DNA of 53,393 nucleotides from Minwuia thermotolerans (lineage in GTDB: Bacteria; Pseudomonadota; Alphaproteobacteria; Minwuiales; Minwuiaceae), in assembly GCA_021604565.1 (NCBI GenBank), contig BQJF01000020.1:1-53393 (forward strand), read 5' to 3'. The notes beneath the pieces were generated by a model. That model was not told the origin of the DNA, made no database searches, and saw only the letters and a program-made list of their open reading frames with translations. Shown in pieces: positions 1 through 9,225 of the stretch. The translations under genes and the position numbers were made by a program. Every line of letters starts with the position of its first letter. Position 1 is the first letter of the stretch.

Positions 1-141
1 GTCATAGTTGCGGAAGATCGGCAGGATACGGATCATCTCGCTCATCAGGATGACCTCCTGCTCCGCCATTTCCTTGTCGGCGCAGGCCACCAGCACCATC
101 ACGTGAATCAGGGCGCTGTGGGGGCTCATCGTTTCGGACAT
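1..141 (-). CDS. TerB-like (tellurite resistance TerB family) protein, N-terminal fragment
   Basis: Only the first 47 codons lie in the window; the gene runs off the left edge. The visible peptide begins MSETMSPHSALIHVMVLVAC and continues with an acidic, helical stretch (ADKEMAEQE...). This is the usual opening of TerB-like helical domains, where an acidic 'ADG/ADK-E' helix starts the repeat. The start lies 40 bases downstream of the helicase stop on the same strand, so the two are probably cotranscribed. The family is widespread and poorly understood, with proposed metal or stress roles. The assignment rests on a short fragment. Confidence 0.6.
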   Translation of the reverse strand, partial: MSETMSPHSALIHVMVLVACADKEMAEQEVILMSEMIRILPIFRNYD

Positions 142-181
142 TGGCTGCAGGCTCCATGGAATGTTCTGAGCCGTTAATCTG

Positions 182-2944
182 TCAGGTCAGACTGCTGTCG
201 TCCATGGTCCGCGCGTGTCTTTCCCGCTCGGCGGCCAGGAAGGACCGTGTTTCAGCCACCGCCTCCGCCAGTCCGACGCGTGATACCTCCACATCGGAGG
301 GAAAGGCATCGCAGAGGCGGGTCGGCAGGCGCGGGTCCAGCATGACGAAGACGCCCCGGTCGCCACGCTGACGCAGCAGCCGCCCGAACGCCTGCTTCAG
401 TTTCAGACGGGTCAGCATGTCGTCATGCGCGCCCTTGCCGAAAGCTTCCCGCCGGGCCTTGTGCATGATGTCGGGACGCGGCCAGGGCACACGGTCGAAG
501 ACGATCAGGCGCAGCGACCGGCCGGGAACATCCACGCCGTCACGCACCGCATCGGTGCCAAGCAGGCAGGAATCCTGTTCGGCGCGAAAGATGTCGACCA
601 GCGTCGGCGTGTCGATGGGGTCGACATGCTGGGCGTAGAGCGGGATGCCCTGATCCTCCAGCGGGTCCAGCAGCCGCTCATGCACCGCGCGCAGCCGCCG
701 GATCGCGGTGAACAGGCCCAGCGCCCCGCCGCCCGCCGCCAGAAACAGCTCCCGATAGGCGGCGGAGATTTCATCCACCCGGTCACGACGTACATCGCGC
801 ACCACCAGGATCCGTGTCTGGTTGGCGTAGTCGAAGGGTGACGGGACACTGATCCGCTCCGCCGGTTGCACCAGATGGCGCAGCCCCGTCCGCGCCTCGG
901 CGGTGGCCCAGTCATCGCCCTCCGAGCGGTCGCGCAGGCTGGCGGAGGTAATCACCACGCCATGGGCGGGTTTCAGCACCACCTCCGCAAAGGCCTGCAT
1001 CGGGTCAACCAGGTGGCGGTGATAGGCCACATCCGCCTCCCGCCCCGCGATGCGGCGCAGGGCGAACCAGTCGACGAAGCCCTCCGGTCGCGGCCCGCCC
1101 AATCCCTGCAACATGGAAATCCAGGCCGTCAGCAGGTTGCCCGCACGATAGTCCAGGCCACTCACCGCGGCCTCGATCCGCATCCGCTCCCCGCTCGGCA
1201 ATTCATCCGCCTCGTCATCCAGCCGGTCGAGCAGGATCTGGCGCAGTTCCTTCAGCGGGACACGCAGGTCCTCCAGCGCCCGCACCAGTCGCGCCGAGGC
1301 CTCGACCAGACCATCGACTGGAGGATCGGTCTCGCACTCCAGGCCGTAGACGTCATCGGGGTGCGCCGACCGCGCCCTGACCTGCTGGCGCACCACGGAC
1401 AGGAACTGCTCCGTAGGTCCACTCGGGTTCTCTCCACGCAGGCGCGTCTGCCAGTCGAAGGCGGGCAGGATCCGTGCGGCGTGGGTGGCGTGGTCAAGCG
1501 CCGCGACGGCGGCATCATCGCCGACGATCAGGTCCTGGATACGGCGGGTCAGGCCGCGTGCCCGACCACGTGCGCCATCCTCCGCACCCCTGATCCAGCG
1601 CCGCAGTTCAGCCGCCTCCTGCCCCGAGAGTTCGGCTGCGAAAGCACTGTCGGCCGCATCGAACAGGTGATGACCCTCGTCGAAGACAAACCGCCCCGCC
1701 CCTTTCTCCTCCGCCGCCTGCTGCACGGCACGGATCAGCACCAGCGCGTGGTTGGCGATGACGATCTCCGCTCGCTCCGAACGCCTGCGGGAATTCTCGA
1801 TGAAACAGCGCCGGTAGTGGTCACAGGCGGAGAAGACGCACTCCCCGCGCCGGTCGGCCAGCGCCACCGTGCGCTGGGTGCCGAACAGTGTGACCAGCCA
1901 TGCCGGAAAGTCGCCGCCGCCCAGGTCGCCGTCCCGCGTCACCTCGATCCAGCGCGCCATCAGGGCCAGCGGTACGATGTCGGCCCGCCGCACCGCGCCA
2001 CCCTGCACCGCCTCCTGAAAGTTCAGCAGACAGAGATAGTTCTCCCGGCCCTTGCGGATCACCGCCTTCTCCGCCTTGAGCTTCGGATCGGTGTAGAGGC
2101 GGTCAAGTTCCTGATCCAGTTGCCGCTGCAGGTTCTTGGTGTAGGTGGACAGCCAGACGGTGCCGCCGTTCTTCTCGGCCCAGACCGACGCCGGGGCCAC
2201 GTAACCGAGCGTCTTGCCGGTGCCTGTCCCGGCTTCCGCCAGCACGACATGCGGCTCATCGATGCGTTCGCGCGGGGCGAAGGCCATGGCGGCACGGGTG
2301 GCATACTGCTGCTGCGCCTGGCGGTCCTCCGCCCCCGCATCCAGCATCTGACGCAGGCGGTCCAGCGCCTCGACGGGTTCGACCGGTGCATGTCCGGCGG
2401 GCGGCAGGGGTGCCAGATCAGGGAAGTCGGCTACCCGCGACCAGGCATCCAGCCCCCGGAACCGCCCCTTCCCCGCCGTGACGCCCAGCGCGCGCAGCAC
2501 CGGCTGCGCCCACGGCCAGCCGCCGTCGGCCATGGCCTGCGCCAGCATCGCCGTGGTGTCGCGGCGCGCATCCGGTGTCAGGGAGAGGTCGTGCAGCATC
2601 AGCGCCGCCGCCTCGAACAGTTGCGACGGGTCGGGCGGCATCCCGAGTGCGGGCAGGTCAAGGGCGCGCATCAGCCCGTCCGCCGTGGGCAGACAGAAGG
2701 TCCCGGGCCGGGCGAAGGCGAACAGCTCCAGCAGGTCATAGGCCGCGAAACTCGCCACCCCCAGCCTGCGCGCCACTGCGGGCATGTTCACCAGCATCGG
2801 CGCATCACCGGTCAGCGCGGCACCGGCGGCGCGGGAATCCAGCGTCTCGATCTCCCCGTCAGTACTGACGCGCACGATCCCACGACCACTCAGGGCCACG
2901 GCGGGACAGTCCGGCATCATGATTTCCGAATCGCGCGTGCTCAT
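182..2944 (-). CDS. DinG/XPD-type ATP-dependent DNA helicase (FeS superfamily 2)
   Basis: A 920-residue superfamily 2 helicase of the DinG/Rad3/XPD type. Walker A (EAGTGTGKT) is at about residues 237-245 and the DEGH box at about 422-425. Between them are four cysteines (about 305, 369, 374, 380) spaced as expected for the XPD-type 4Fe-4S cluster. Near the C-terminus, GTDAVRDGVDVPG and QAFGRLLRQRGDRG match helicase motifs V and VI. About 200 residues precede the helicase core, making it longer than E. coli DinG (about 716 residues). That region could be a decayed exonuclease-like domain, but this is a guess. I chose the ATG at 2944 (MSTRDSEIM) over an upstream in-frame start because the extra 14 residues look non-native. 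Likely role: unwinding damaged or R-loop-containing DNA. Confidence 0.88.
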   Translation of the reverse strand: MSTRDSEIMMPDCPAVALSGRGIVRVSTDGEIETLDSRAAGAALTGDAPMLVNMPAVARRLGVASFAAYDLLELFAFARPGTFCLPTADGLMRALDLPALGMPPDPSQLFEAAALMLHDLSLTPDARRDTTAMLAQAMADGGWPWAQPVLRALGVTAGKGRFRGLDAWSRVADFPDLAPLPPAGHAPVEPVEALDRLRQMLDAGAEDRQAQQQYATRAAMAFAPRERIDEPHVVLAEAGTGTGKTLGYVAPASVWAEKNGGTVWLSTYTKNLQRQLDQELDRLYTDPKLKAEKAVIRKGRENYLCLLNFQEAVQGGAVRRADIVPLALMARWIEVTRDGDLGGGDFPAWLVTLFGTQRTVALADRRGECVFSACDHYRRCFIENSRRRSERAEIVIANHALVLIRAVQQAAEEKGAGRFVFDEGHHLFDAADSAFAAELSGQEAAELRRWIRGAEDGARGRARGLTRRIQDLIVGDDAAVAALDHATHAARILPAFDWQTRLRGENPSGPTEQFLSVVRQQVRARSAHPDDVYGLECETDPPVDGLVEASARLVRALEDLRVPLKELRQILLDRLDDEADELPSGERMRIEAAVSGLDYRAGNLLTAWISMLQGLGGPRPEGFVDWFALRRIAGREADVAYHRHLVDPMQAFAEVVLKPAHGVVITSASLRDRSEGDDWATAEARTGLRHLVQPAERISVPSPFDYANQTRILVVRDVRRDRVDEISAAYRELFLAAGGGALGLFTAIRRLRAVHERLLDPLEDQGIPLYAQHVDPIDTPTLVDIFRAEQDSCLLGTDAVRDGVDVPGRSLRLIVFDRVPWPRPDIMHKARREAFGKGAHDDMLTRLKLKQAFGRLLRQRGDRGVFVMLDPRLPTRLCDAFPSDVEVSRVGLAEAVAETRSFLAAERERHARTMDDSSLT

Positions 2945-3097
2945 CGCTGGACTATATCCACGCCGGGCCTGCAGGGGGACGTGCAAGCGGCTGCGCTTGA
3001 CCTGCCCCGCGACCGTGCCTAGAGCTACCCCGCGCGTGGCGTTCCCGGCGGGGACCGGCAGGCAATGGATTCAACGTTTCAGACATAAGGTTCGGCA

Positions 3098-5725
3098 ATG
3101 CTGGACAAGACATATCGGCCCCAGGAGGTCGAGCAGCGGCTCTACGAGAGTTGGGAACAGGGTGGCCTGTTCCAGGCAGGACGCAACGATGGCGCGCCCT
3201 ATACCATCGTGATTCCGCCGCCGAACGTGACCGGCAGCCTGCACATGGGCCATGCGCTGAACAACACGCTGCAGGACATCCTGATGCGATGGCACCGGAT
3301 GAAGGGCCGCGACGCGCTCTGGCAGCCGGGCACCGACCATGCCGGCATCGCCACCCAGATGGTGGTGGAGCGGATGCTGGGCGCCGATGGCATCAGCCGC
3401 CACGACCTGGGCCGCGAGACCTTCGTCGACAAGGTCTGGGAGTGGAAGGCCGAATCCGGTGGCACCATCACCAACCAGCTCCGCCGCCTCGGCGCGTCCT
3501 GCGACTGGAGCCGTGAGCGCTTCACCATGGATGAAGGGCTGTCCGCCGCCGTTACCAAGGTCTTTGTCGAGTTGTACCGCGACAGTCTGATCTATCGCGA
3601 CAAGCGGCTGGTCAACTGGGATCCGAAACTGCTGACCGCGATCTCCGACCTGGAGGTCGAAAGTACGGAACAAAAGGGTCACATGTGGCACTTCCGCTAT
3701 CCGGTCGAGGGTCAGGACGGCACCTTCGTCACCGTGGCCACCACGCGCCCCGAAACCATGCTGGGCGACACGGGCGTCGCGGTTCATCCCGACGACGAAC
3801 GCTACAAGGATCTCGTCGGGAAGTTCGTCATCCTGCCGCTGGTCGGACGGCGCATTCCCATCGTCGCCGATGAATATGCCGATCCCGAACAGGGCTCCGG
3901 CGCGGTGAAGATCACCCCTGCGCATGACTTCAATGACTTCGAGGTCGGCAAGCGCTGCGATCTGGAGATGATCAACATCCTGGATGCCCATGCGCACCTG
4001 AACGAGAACGTGCCGGAGACCTATCAGGGCATGGAGCGGTTCGCGGCGCGGGAGAAGGTCATCGCCGATCTGGACGCGCTGGGCCTGCTGGAACGGATCG
4101 AGGAGATTACCCATACCGTTCCCTTCGGCGACCGCTCCGGCGTGGTCATCGAGCCGTGGCTGACCGACCAGTGGTACGCGGATGCCGAGACCCTCGCCCG
4201 CCCGGCCATCGAGGCGGTGGAGGACGGGCGTGTCCAGTTCGTGCCGAAGAACTGGGAGAACACCTACTTCGAGTGGATGCGCAACATCCGCCCCTGGTGC
4301 ATTTCCCGCCAGCTCTGGTGGGGACACCAGATTCCGGCCTGGTACGGCCCGGACGGCGAGGTCTTCGTCGCCTATGACGCGGCGGAGGCACAGACGCTTG
4401 CCGACGCCCACTACGGCAAGACGGTCGACCTGACCCGCGACGAGGATGTGCTCGACACCTGGTTCAGTTCCGCGCTCTGGCCGTTCTCGACCCTCGGCTG
4501 GCCCGAGGAAACACCGGAACTGGCGAAGCACTATCCGACGGACGTGCTGATCACCGGTTTCGACATCATCTTCTTCTGGGTCGCCCGGATGATGATGTTC
4601 GGCATGCACTTCATGAAGGAAGTGCCGTTCCACACGGTCTATATCCACGCGCTGGTCCGCGACGAGAAGGGCCAGAAGATGTCGAAGTCGAAGGGCAACG
4701 TCATCGATCCGCTGGAACTGATCGAGGAATATGGCGCGGACGCGCTGCGCTTCACCTTGGCGGCGATGGCGGCACAGGGGCGCGACATCAAGCTGTCGGA
4801 ACAGCGGGTTGCGGGCTACCGGAACTTCACCACCAAGATCTGGAACGCGGCCCGTTTCTGCGAGATGAACGAATGCGCGGTCACACCGGACTTCGATCCG
4901 TCGAACCTGCAGCAACCAGTGAACCGCTGGATCGTCGGGGCGCTGTCGGAGGCTGCGGCGACCATCGACCGGGAACTGGAAGCCTATCGTTTCAACGAGG
5001 CAGCGAACGGTGTCTATCGCTTCACCTGGAACCTGTTCTGCGACTGGTATCTGGAGTTCGCCAAGCCGCTGCTGCGCGCCAACGACCCTGACGTTGCCGG
5101 TGAAACCCGTGCAACCGCCGCCTGGGTCCTGCAGCGCATCCTGACCATGCTGCACCCCTTCGCGCCATTCGTGTCGGAGGAGCTGTATCAGCAGATGGGC
5201 GGCAAAGGCTCCATCTCCGCCACCGCCTGGCCGCAGCAGGACCTGCAGAACGCCGAGGCCGCGAAGGAATTCGGTTTCATCATCGAACTGATCTCCGAGA
5301 TCCGATCCGCCCGTGCGGAGACCAACGTGCCGCCCAAGGCCCAGCTCGAGGCACATTTTCCGGACCTGGACGCGACGCGCAGGGGCTGGATCGACGGTAA
5401 CTGGGAACTGGTGTCCCGCCTCGCGCGCCTGTCAGGCATCAGCGAGACCATGCCGGGGGGCGCGTCGGAAATCGTCGTCGACGGGGCGCGGGTCGTGCTG
5501 CCGCTGACGGGTGCCATCGACGTCGATGGCGAGAGGACGCGGCTGAACAAGGAAATCGGGAAACTGGATGCGGAGATCGACCGCATCGCGAAGAAGCTGG
5601 CGAACGAGAAGTTCGTGTCTCGCGCGCCGGAGCATGTGGTGGAGCAGGAACGGGAACGCCAGGCCGAGGCCGAGGCGGCAAAGACCAAGCTGGAGGCGGC
5701 ACTGGGTCGCCTGTCCGCGGCCTGA
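3098..5725 (+). CDS. valS: valyl-tRNA synthetase
   Basis: Class I aminoacyl-tRNA synthetase that charges tRNA-Val. The HIGH signature is HMGH at residues 49-52, within PPPNVTGSLHMGHALN. The KMSKS loop is exact at 527-531. The CP1 editing region includes TTRPETMLGDT and GSGAVKITPAHD, typical of ValRS proofreading of threonine. The C-terminal roughly 65 residues (GERTRLNKEIGKLDAEIDR onward) form the coiled-coil arm specific to ValRS. Length 875 is within the bacterial range. The gene is divergent from the helicase across about 150 bases. No T-box-like leader was recognisable. A secreted-protein gene begins 3 bases after the stop. Confidence 0.98.
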   Translation: MLDKTYRPQEVEQRLYESWEQGGLFQAGRNDGAPYTIVIPPPNVTGSLHMGHALNNTLQDILMRWHRMKGRDALWQPGTDHAGIATQMVVERMLGADGISRHDLGRETFVDKVWEWKAESGGTITNQLRRLGASCDWSRERFTMDEGLSAAVTKVFVELYRDSLIYRDKRLVNWDPKLLTAISDLEVESTEQKGHMWHFRYPVEGQDGTFVTVATTRPETMLGDTGVAVHPDDERYKDLVGKFVILPLVGRRIPIVADEYADPEQGSGAVKITPAHDFNDFEVGKRCDLEMINILDAHAHLNENVPETYQGMERFAAREKVIADLDALGLLERIEEITHTVPFGDRSGVVIEPWLTDQWYADAETLARPAIEAVEDGRVQFVPKNWENTYFEWMRNIRPWCISRQLWWGHQIPAWYGPDGEVFVAYDAAEAQTLADAHYGKTVDLTRDEDVLDTWFSSALWPFSTLGWPEETPELAKHYPTDVLITGFDIIFFWVARMMMFGMHFMKEVPFHTVYIHALVRDEKGQKMSKSKGNVIDPLELIEEYGADALRFTLAAMAAQGRDIKLSEQRVAGYRNFTTKIWNAARFCEMNECAVTPDFDPSNLQQPVNRWIVGALSEAAATIDRELEAYRFNEAANGVYRFTWNLFCDWYLEFAKPLLRANDPDVAGETRATAAWVLQRILTMLHPFAPFVSEELYQQMGGKGSISATAWPQQDLQNAEAAKEFGFIIELISEIRSARAETNVPPKAQLEAHFPDLDATRRGWIDGNWELVSRLARLSGISETMPGGASEIVVDGARVVLPLTGAIDVDGERTRLNKEIGKLDAEIDRIAKKLANEKFVSRAPEHVVEQERERQAEAEAAKTKLEAALGRLSAA

Positions 5726-5728
5726 GCC

Positions 5729-6415
5729 ATGCAGCCCCTGTCCCGCGCCGCCGCTGCTGTCGCGATCATGGTCGCGGTGCTGTCTTCCGGTGCGGTCGCT
5801 CAGACGCAGGGCGATCAGGCGCAGGACGCCGAGGAATGGCAGGAACCCTTCCGGGTCTTTCTGGCTGACCCCGACTACGTGAACGCGCTGGGTGAGCAGA
5901 TCGACCTGGTCGAACAGCAGATCGCGCCCGAATGCATCCAGGTGCTGAAAAACGCCAAACGCCGTGAACTGCGCGTGCGCGTGAAGCCGGTCTTCAAGGC
6001 CGGAACACTCTGGCCCATCTGGGGCGAGTGGCGGGAGCAGATCAGCATCGAGCGGTGCGACGACCCCGTGATCCACAACGTGCTGGTCACCGCACGACCG
6101 GATGGCGCCCCTGAACTGACATCCCTGCTGCCCGGCAACACACGGGCCAGCGTTGAAATGCAGATCGCCGCCAGCCTGCCGGTGGTCAATATCGCCAACG
6201 CCCGGATGGGCAAGGAGTGTCCCTCGGGTCAGCGTGACATCGTCGATACGGTTGTCGTCGGATTTCTCGATGGCACAGACAAGGAGCCCATCGCCAGCCA
6301 GAAATGGCGCGAATACTGGCTGGTCCGGCTCTGTGCGAAGTACCTGACCGTTCAGGTGGATTTCCAGCCGGACGGCAAGGGCGGCTTTACCCACAGCACC
6401 GATCTGATCGAATAG
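5729..6415 (+). CDS. hypothetical secreted/periplasmic protein
   Basis: A 228-residue protein with a clear Sec signal peptide: MQPLSR, a hydrophobic run AAAAVAIMVAVLSSG, then a predicted cleavage after AVA. The mature part has four cysteines (ECIQ, ERCDD, KECPS, RLCAK), consistent with periplasmic disulfides. I recognise no catalytic motif. The ATG lies 3 bases after the valS stop, so it is probably read through from valS. Its chemistry (alternating charged and hydrophobic segments, no repeats) suggests a beta-rich globular fold. Function unknown. Confidence 0.8.
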   Translation: MQPLSRAAAAVAIMVAVLSSGAVAQTQGDQAQDAEEWQEPFRVFLADPDYVNALGEQIDLVEQQIAPECIQVLKNAKRRELRVRVKPVFKAGTLWPIWGEWREQISIERCDDPVIHNVLVTARPDGAPELTSLLPGNTRASVEMQIAASLPVVNIANARMGKECPSGQRDIVDTVVVGFLDGTDKEPIASQKWREYWLVRLCAKYLTVQVDFQPDGKGGFTHSTDLIE

Positions 6416-6436
6416 CCTCCGCGCACGGTGCTCCGC

Positions 6437-6766
6437 TCAGTGCGACGCCGTCTCGGAAAACAGGTGAATGGTCAGCACGCCGGTCAGGATCAGTCCCAGA
6501 CCGAGCAGTGCAGGCAGATCCAGCCTCTCCCCATGCACGATCCAGCCGAAGGCGGCAATCAGCACGATCCCGAGGCCCGACCAGACGGCATAGAGTACGC
6601 CCACCGGAAAACGATCCAGCGCCAGACTGAGCATGAAGAACGCCAGTCCGTAGAAACCGAGCGTCAGCACCGTGGGGCCAAGCCTGGTGAACCCCTCCGT
6701 CGCCTTCAGGGTGCTGGTGCCCGCAACCTCGCCGACGATGGCGATGAACAGATACAGGTAATGCAT
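6437..6766 (-). CDS. small multidrug resistance (SMR) family transporter
   Basis: A 109-residue, four-helix inner-membrane protein of the EmrE/QacE type. It begins MHYLYLFIAIVGEVAGTSTL, with the conserved membrane-embedded glutamate at residue 13 (Glu14 in EmrE) that couples proton entry to export of cationic drugs. The later WSGLGIVLIAAFGW and GLGLILTGVLTIHLFS segments are typical helices 3 and 4. I place the start at the ATG at 6766 because GGAGAGG precedes it at good spacing. The slightly longer frame adds only MERSA. It is convergent with the secreted-protein gene. Subtype (Qac versus guanidinium export) is not resolved. Confidence 0.93.
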   Translation of the reverse strand: MHYLYLFIAIVGEVAGTSTLKATEGFTRLGPTVLTLGFYGLAFFMLSLALDRFPVGVLYAVWSGLGIVLIAAFGWIVHGERLDLPALLGLGLILTGVLTIHLFSETASH

Positions 6767-6887
6767 GGCTGACCTCTCCACTGCCCCGCAGATTTGCGGT
6801 TGCCTGCCGGTGTGCCCGTGAACTACCCCTGTGGCAAGCGCCCGCTTGCGGGACCGGACATGCGATGATCACAGAAGGATTTGCGCG

Positions 6888-7415
6888 ATGGAGCGTGGCA
6901 GCAGCTATCCCTTTCGGGGCAAGAGCCCGAAGATCGCCGACACGGCCTTCATAGCGCCCGGCGCCCGGCTGATCGGCGATGTGGAGGTCGCAGATCGTGC
7001 CAGCGTCTGGTTCAACTGCGTGCTGCGCGGCGACGTCTGCCACATCCGCATCGGCGCCCGCTCCAACATCCAGGACGGCACGGTGATCCACGTGAACAGC
7101 GGCGACTTCCCCACGCTTGTGGGCGAAGACGTGCTGGTCGGCCACAAGGTGATGCTGCATGGCTGCGAGCTCCAGGACCGGTCCTTCGTCGGCATGAGCG
7201 CCGTCATCATGGACGAATGCGTCGTGGAGACCGGCGCCATGGTCGCGGCCGGTGCCTTCCTGCCGCCCGGCAAGATCGCCCGGAAGGACGAGCTCTGGGC
7301 CGGCTGGCCCGCCAAGCCCATCCGCACCCTCACCGACCGCGAACGCGCCATGATCGCAGGCGGCGCGGCGCACTATGCCGAACTGGCGGCGGAGTACCGG
7401 GCGCAGCAGGATTAG
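6888..7415 (+). CDS. gamma-class carbonic anhydrase-like hexapeptide-repeat protein
   Basis: A 175-residue left-handed beta-helix protein of the YrdA/CaiE/PaaY family. Three zinc-ligand histidines are in place: His68 (VIHVNSG) and His86 and His91 (GHKVMLHGC), as in gamma carbonic anhydrases. Hexapeptide turns run from about residue 20 to 140, followed by a C-terminal helix (ERAMIAGGAAHYAELAAEYR). The start is the ATG at 6888, preceded by AGAAGGAT. An in-frame upstream ATG at 6831 would add 19 unlike residues. Likely a homotrimeric cytoplasmic zinc enzyme; true carbonic anhydrase activity is variable in this family. It faces the SMR gene divergently. Confidence 0.92.
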   Translation: MERGSSYPFRGKSPKIADTAFIAPGARLIGDVEVADRASVWFNCVLRGDVCHIRIGARSNIQDGTVIHVNSGDFPTLVGEDVLVGHKVMLHGCELQDRSFVGMSAVIMDECVVETGAMVAAGAFLPPGKIARKDELWAGWPAKPIRTLTDRERAMIAGGAAHYAELAAEYRAQQD

Positions 7416-7457
7416 AGAAAACGAGACTACACCTGTCCGATCGCACCAACCGGCTGC

Positions 7458-7847
7458 CTAATCGCGATCCGACCCGGCCAAACCAAGCAACTTCCGATTT
7501 GACACAGTGTCCTCGAACACACGCCACTCCGAAACCTGTTCGTCGCGAACCCTGGCAGACCATAGGGCAGCACCATCCAGTCGCGCATCGGAACACGACG
7601 TGCGGCCCATGATGACAATCAACTCCACATGCGCCGAAACATGTTCGAAATGGTTCTGATAGTCGGGAAACGCCGCAAAGAACCCCTTCCATGCCCGGAT
7701 GCAGTCAACCCTGCCGACCACCTGCCGGTTCGCCGAGTCGATGAAGATGTGATCGTCGGTCATCATCGCCGAAAGACCTTCGATGTCTCTCGCATTGATG
7801 AACCCGTTGAAACGGGACACGACCGTCGTATTTCGATCCATCTGCAT
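7458..7847 (-). CDS. SnoaL-like / NTF2-fold protein
   Basis: A 129-residue protein with the cone-shaped SnoaL/NTF2 pattern: an N-terminal helix (VVSRFNGFINARDIEGLSAMM), then DDHIFIDSANR...GRVDCIRAWKGFFAAFPDY and a terminal beta-strand ending EWRVFED. Such proteins are small isomerases, hydrolases or ligand-binding partners, and no specific substrate can be read from sequence. The gene and its flanks look less GC-rich than their surroundings and it stands alone, which suggests acquisition. The start could be Met1 or Met3; neither has a strong ribosome site. Confidence 0.75.
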   Translation of the reverse strand: MQMDRNTTVVSRFNGFINARDIEGLSAMMTDDHIFIDSANRQVVGRVDCIRAWKGFFAAFPDYQNHFEHVSAHVELIVIMGRTSCSDARLDGAALWSARVRDEQVSEWRVFEDTVSNRKLLGLAGSDRD

Positions 7848-7916
7848 TCAACAACACTTCGACGTTGTGCGTGAGCCCACTCAACTACCATGCCGCTCTG
7901 CGATCAAGTCTGAATC

Positions 7917-9161
7917 CTAGTCTCCAGGTGCCGCCAGCACGGTCACGGCACAGACAGCCTCCTCGAAGCGATAGACGCCGCCGCCGTTCTCGGCGATGGC
8001 GTGACGGGCGCCCTCGACCTGACGGGGGCCGGCTTCGCCGCGCAACTGGGCGACCAGTTCGGCGAGCTGGCCGAGGCCGGTTGCGCCAATGGGGTGGCCC
8101 TTTGATTCCAGACCGCCGGAGGGATTGACCGGGATACGGCCGCCGAGGGCCGTGTCGCCACGCTCCGCCGCGCGACCGCCCTCACCGAAGGGCACCAGCC
8201 CCAGGTTCTCGACCTGCTGGATCTCGCCCATGGCAGTGGCGTCATGGACTTCGGCCACGTCGATCACATCCGGCCCGAACCCGGCCTGCGCATAGGCACG
8301 GTTCGCTGTGCGGCGGGTGATGTGGTTCTCCATGTCCTCCGGCTCCCGGTCGATGCCGGTGCCGAGCACCGAGGCCGCAACCCGCACGGCGCGGGAACGG
8401 GTGAAACGCTCAAGCACCGCATCGGACACCAGGATCGCCGCCGCCGCACCATCGGAGATGGGGGAGCACATGGGCAGGGTCAGTGGCCACGACACCGGAC
8501 GCGCGGCCAGCACTTCCTCGATGCTCACTGCATCGCGGTATTGCGACTTCGGGTTCAGGGTGGAATGCTGGTGGTTCTTCGAGGCGACAGCGGCCAGATG
8601 GCGCTGCGTGGTGCCGAAGGTCTTCATGTGGAACTTCGCCCAGCTTGCATAGACATCCATGAACGGACTGCGCTGCCCGTTCGGCAGGTTGGCACCGGCG
8701 GGCGGCTCCACCCCCTGCCCCAGTTGGTTCAGCCGTTCGAACGTGGCTTCCCGGTCATGCACGTCGATGGCGCCGTCGAAGATCTCGAAGCTGCGCGCCT
8801 TGTCGGCGTGGTACATCTTGTCCGATCCGACCGCGAGAGCAATGTCGCACTGTCCTGCCCTGATCGCCGTGAAGGCCGCGTTGAAGGCGGTGGAGGCGCT
8901 GGCGCAGGCATTCTCCACATTGGCCATCGGAATGCCCTGAAAGCCCATTTCCCTGAGCGCAATCTCACCCGGCACCAGGTACTGCCCCTCCAGCACCCCC
9001 TGCGTTGTGTTGGAGAACCAGGCGGCCTCCACGTCGCCGGGCACCAGATCACAGTCGGCAAGGGCCTCGTTCACGGCCATGGCGGTGAGTTGCTTCACGG
9101 AAGTATCGAGAAAACGCCCGAACGGCGTCATGCCGATACCGACAACATGGACATTGGTCAT
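7917..9161 (-). CDS. SCP2/SCPx-type thiolase (acetyl-CoA acetyltransferase-like)
   Basis: A 414-residue thiolase-fold protein. The nucleophilic cysteine is Cys86 in NVENACASAST, and the C-terminal GHPIGATG holds the catalytic histidine. The asparagine/histidine region is EVHDATAMGE, as in SCPx-type thiolases rather than the NEAFA motif of classical biosynthetic thiolases. The final block lacks the classical second cysteine (CGGxG); instead there is AENGGGVYRFEEAVCAV. The likely substrate is a branched or steroid-like acyl-CoA, but this is inferred from subfamily only. The next gene on the strand, a class III aminotransferase, lies about 65 bases upstream, so the two may be cotranscribed. Confidence 0.88.
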   Translation of the reverse strand: MTNVHVVGIGMTPFGRFLDTSVKQLTAMAVNEALADCDLVPGDVEAAWFSNTTQGVLEGQYLVPGEIALREMGFQGIPMANVENACASASTAFNAAFTAIRAGQCDIALAVGSDKMYHADKARSFEIFDGAIDVHDREATFERLNQLGQGVEPPAGANLPNGQRSPFMDVYASWAKFHMKTFGTTQRHLAAVASKNHQHSTLNPKSQYRDAVSIEEVLAARPVSWPLTLPMCSPISDGAAAAILVSDAVLERFTRSRAVRVAASVLGTGIDREPEDMENHITRRTANRAYAQAGFGPDVIDVAEVHDATAMGEIQQVENLGLVPFGEGGRAAERGDTALGGRIPVNPSGGLESKGHPIGATGLGQLAELVAQLRGEAGPRQVEGARHAIAENGGGVYRFEEAVCAVTVLAAPGD

Positions 9162-9225
9162 AGCGGCTCATCCTCCCCAGGTGATTGCCGGAGAAGCATA
9201 GCATGAGGGCGCAGGGCGAAAAGGG

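Noticed and set aside
866-3022. Long open frame on the plus strand opposite the helicase gene
   Set aside because: It is a shadow of high-GC codon use: composition is R/H/Q/P-rich without any domain, and the opposite strand has a full helicase.
2945-3097. T-box or other riboswitch ahead of valS
   Set aside because: The gap lacks the T-box sequence and conserved stems, and such leaders are rare in proteobacteria.
3071-5356. Long minus-strand frame opposite valS
   Set aside because: Composition is V/L/D/H-rich and lacks any motif; valS explains the locus.
7420-7457. Part of a degraded gene after the carbonic anhydrase
   Set aside because: The short stretch has no readable frame of note and no similarity that I can see to its neighbours.
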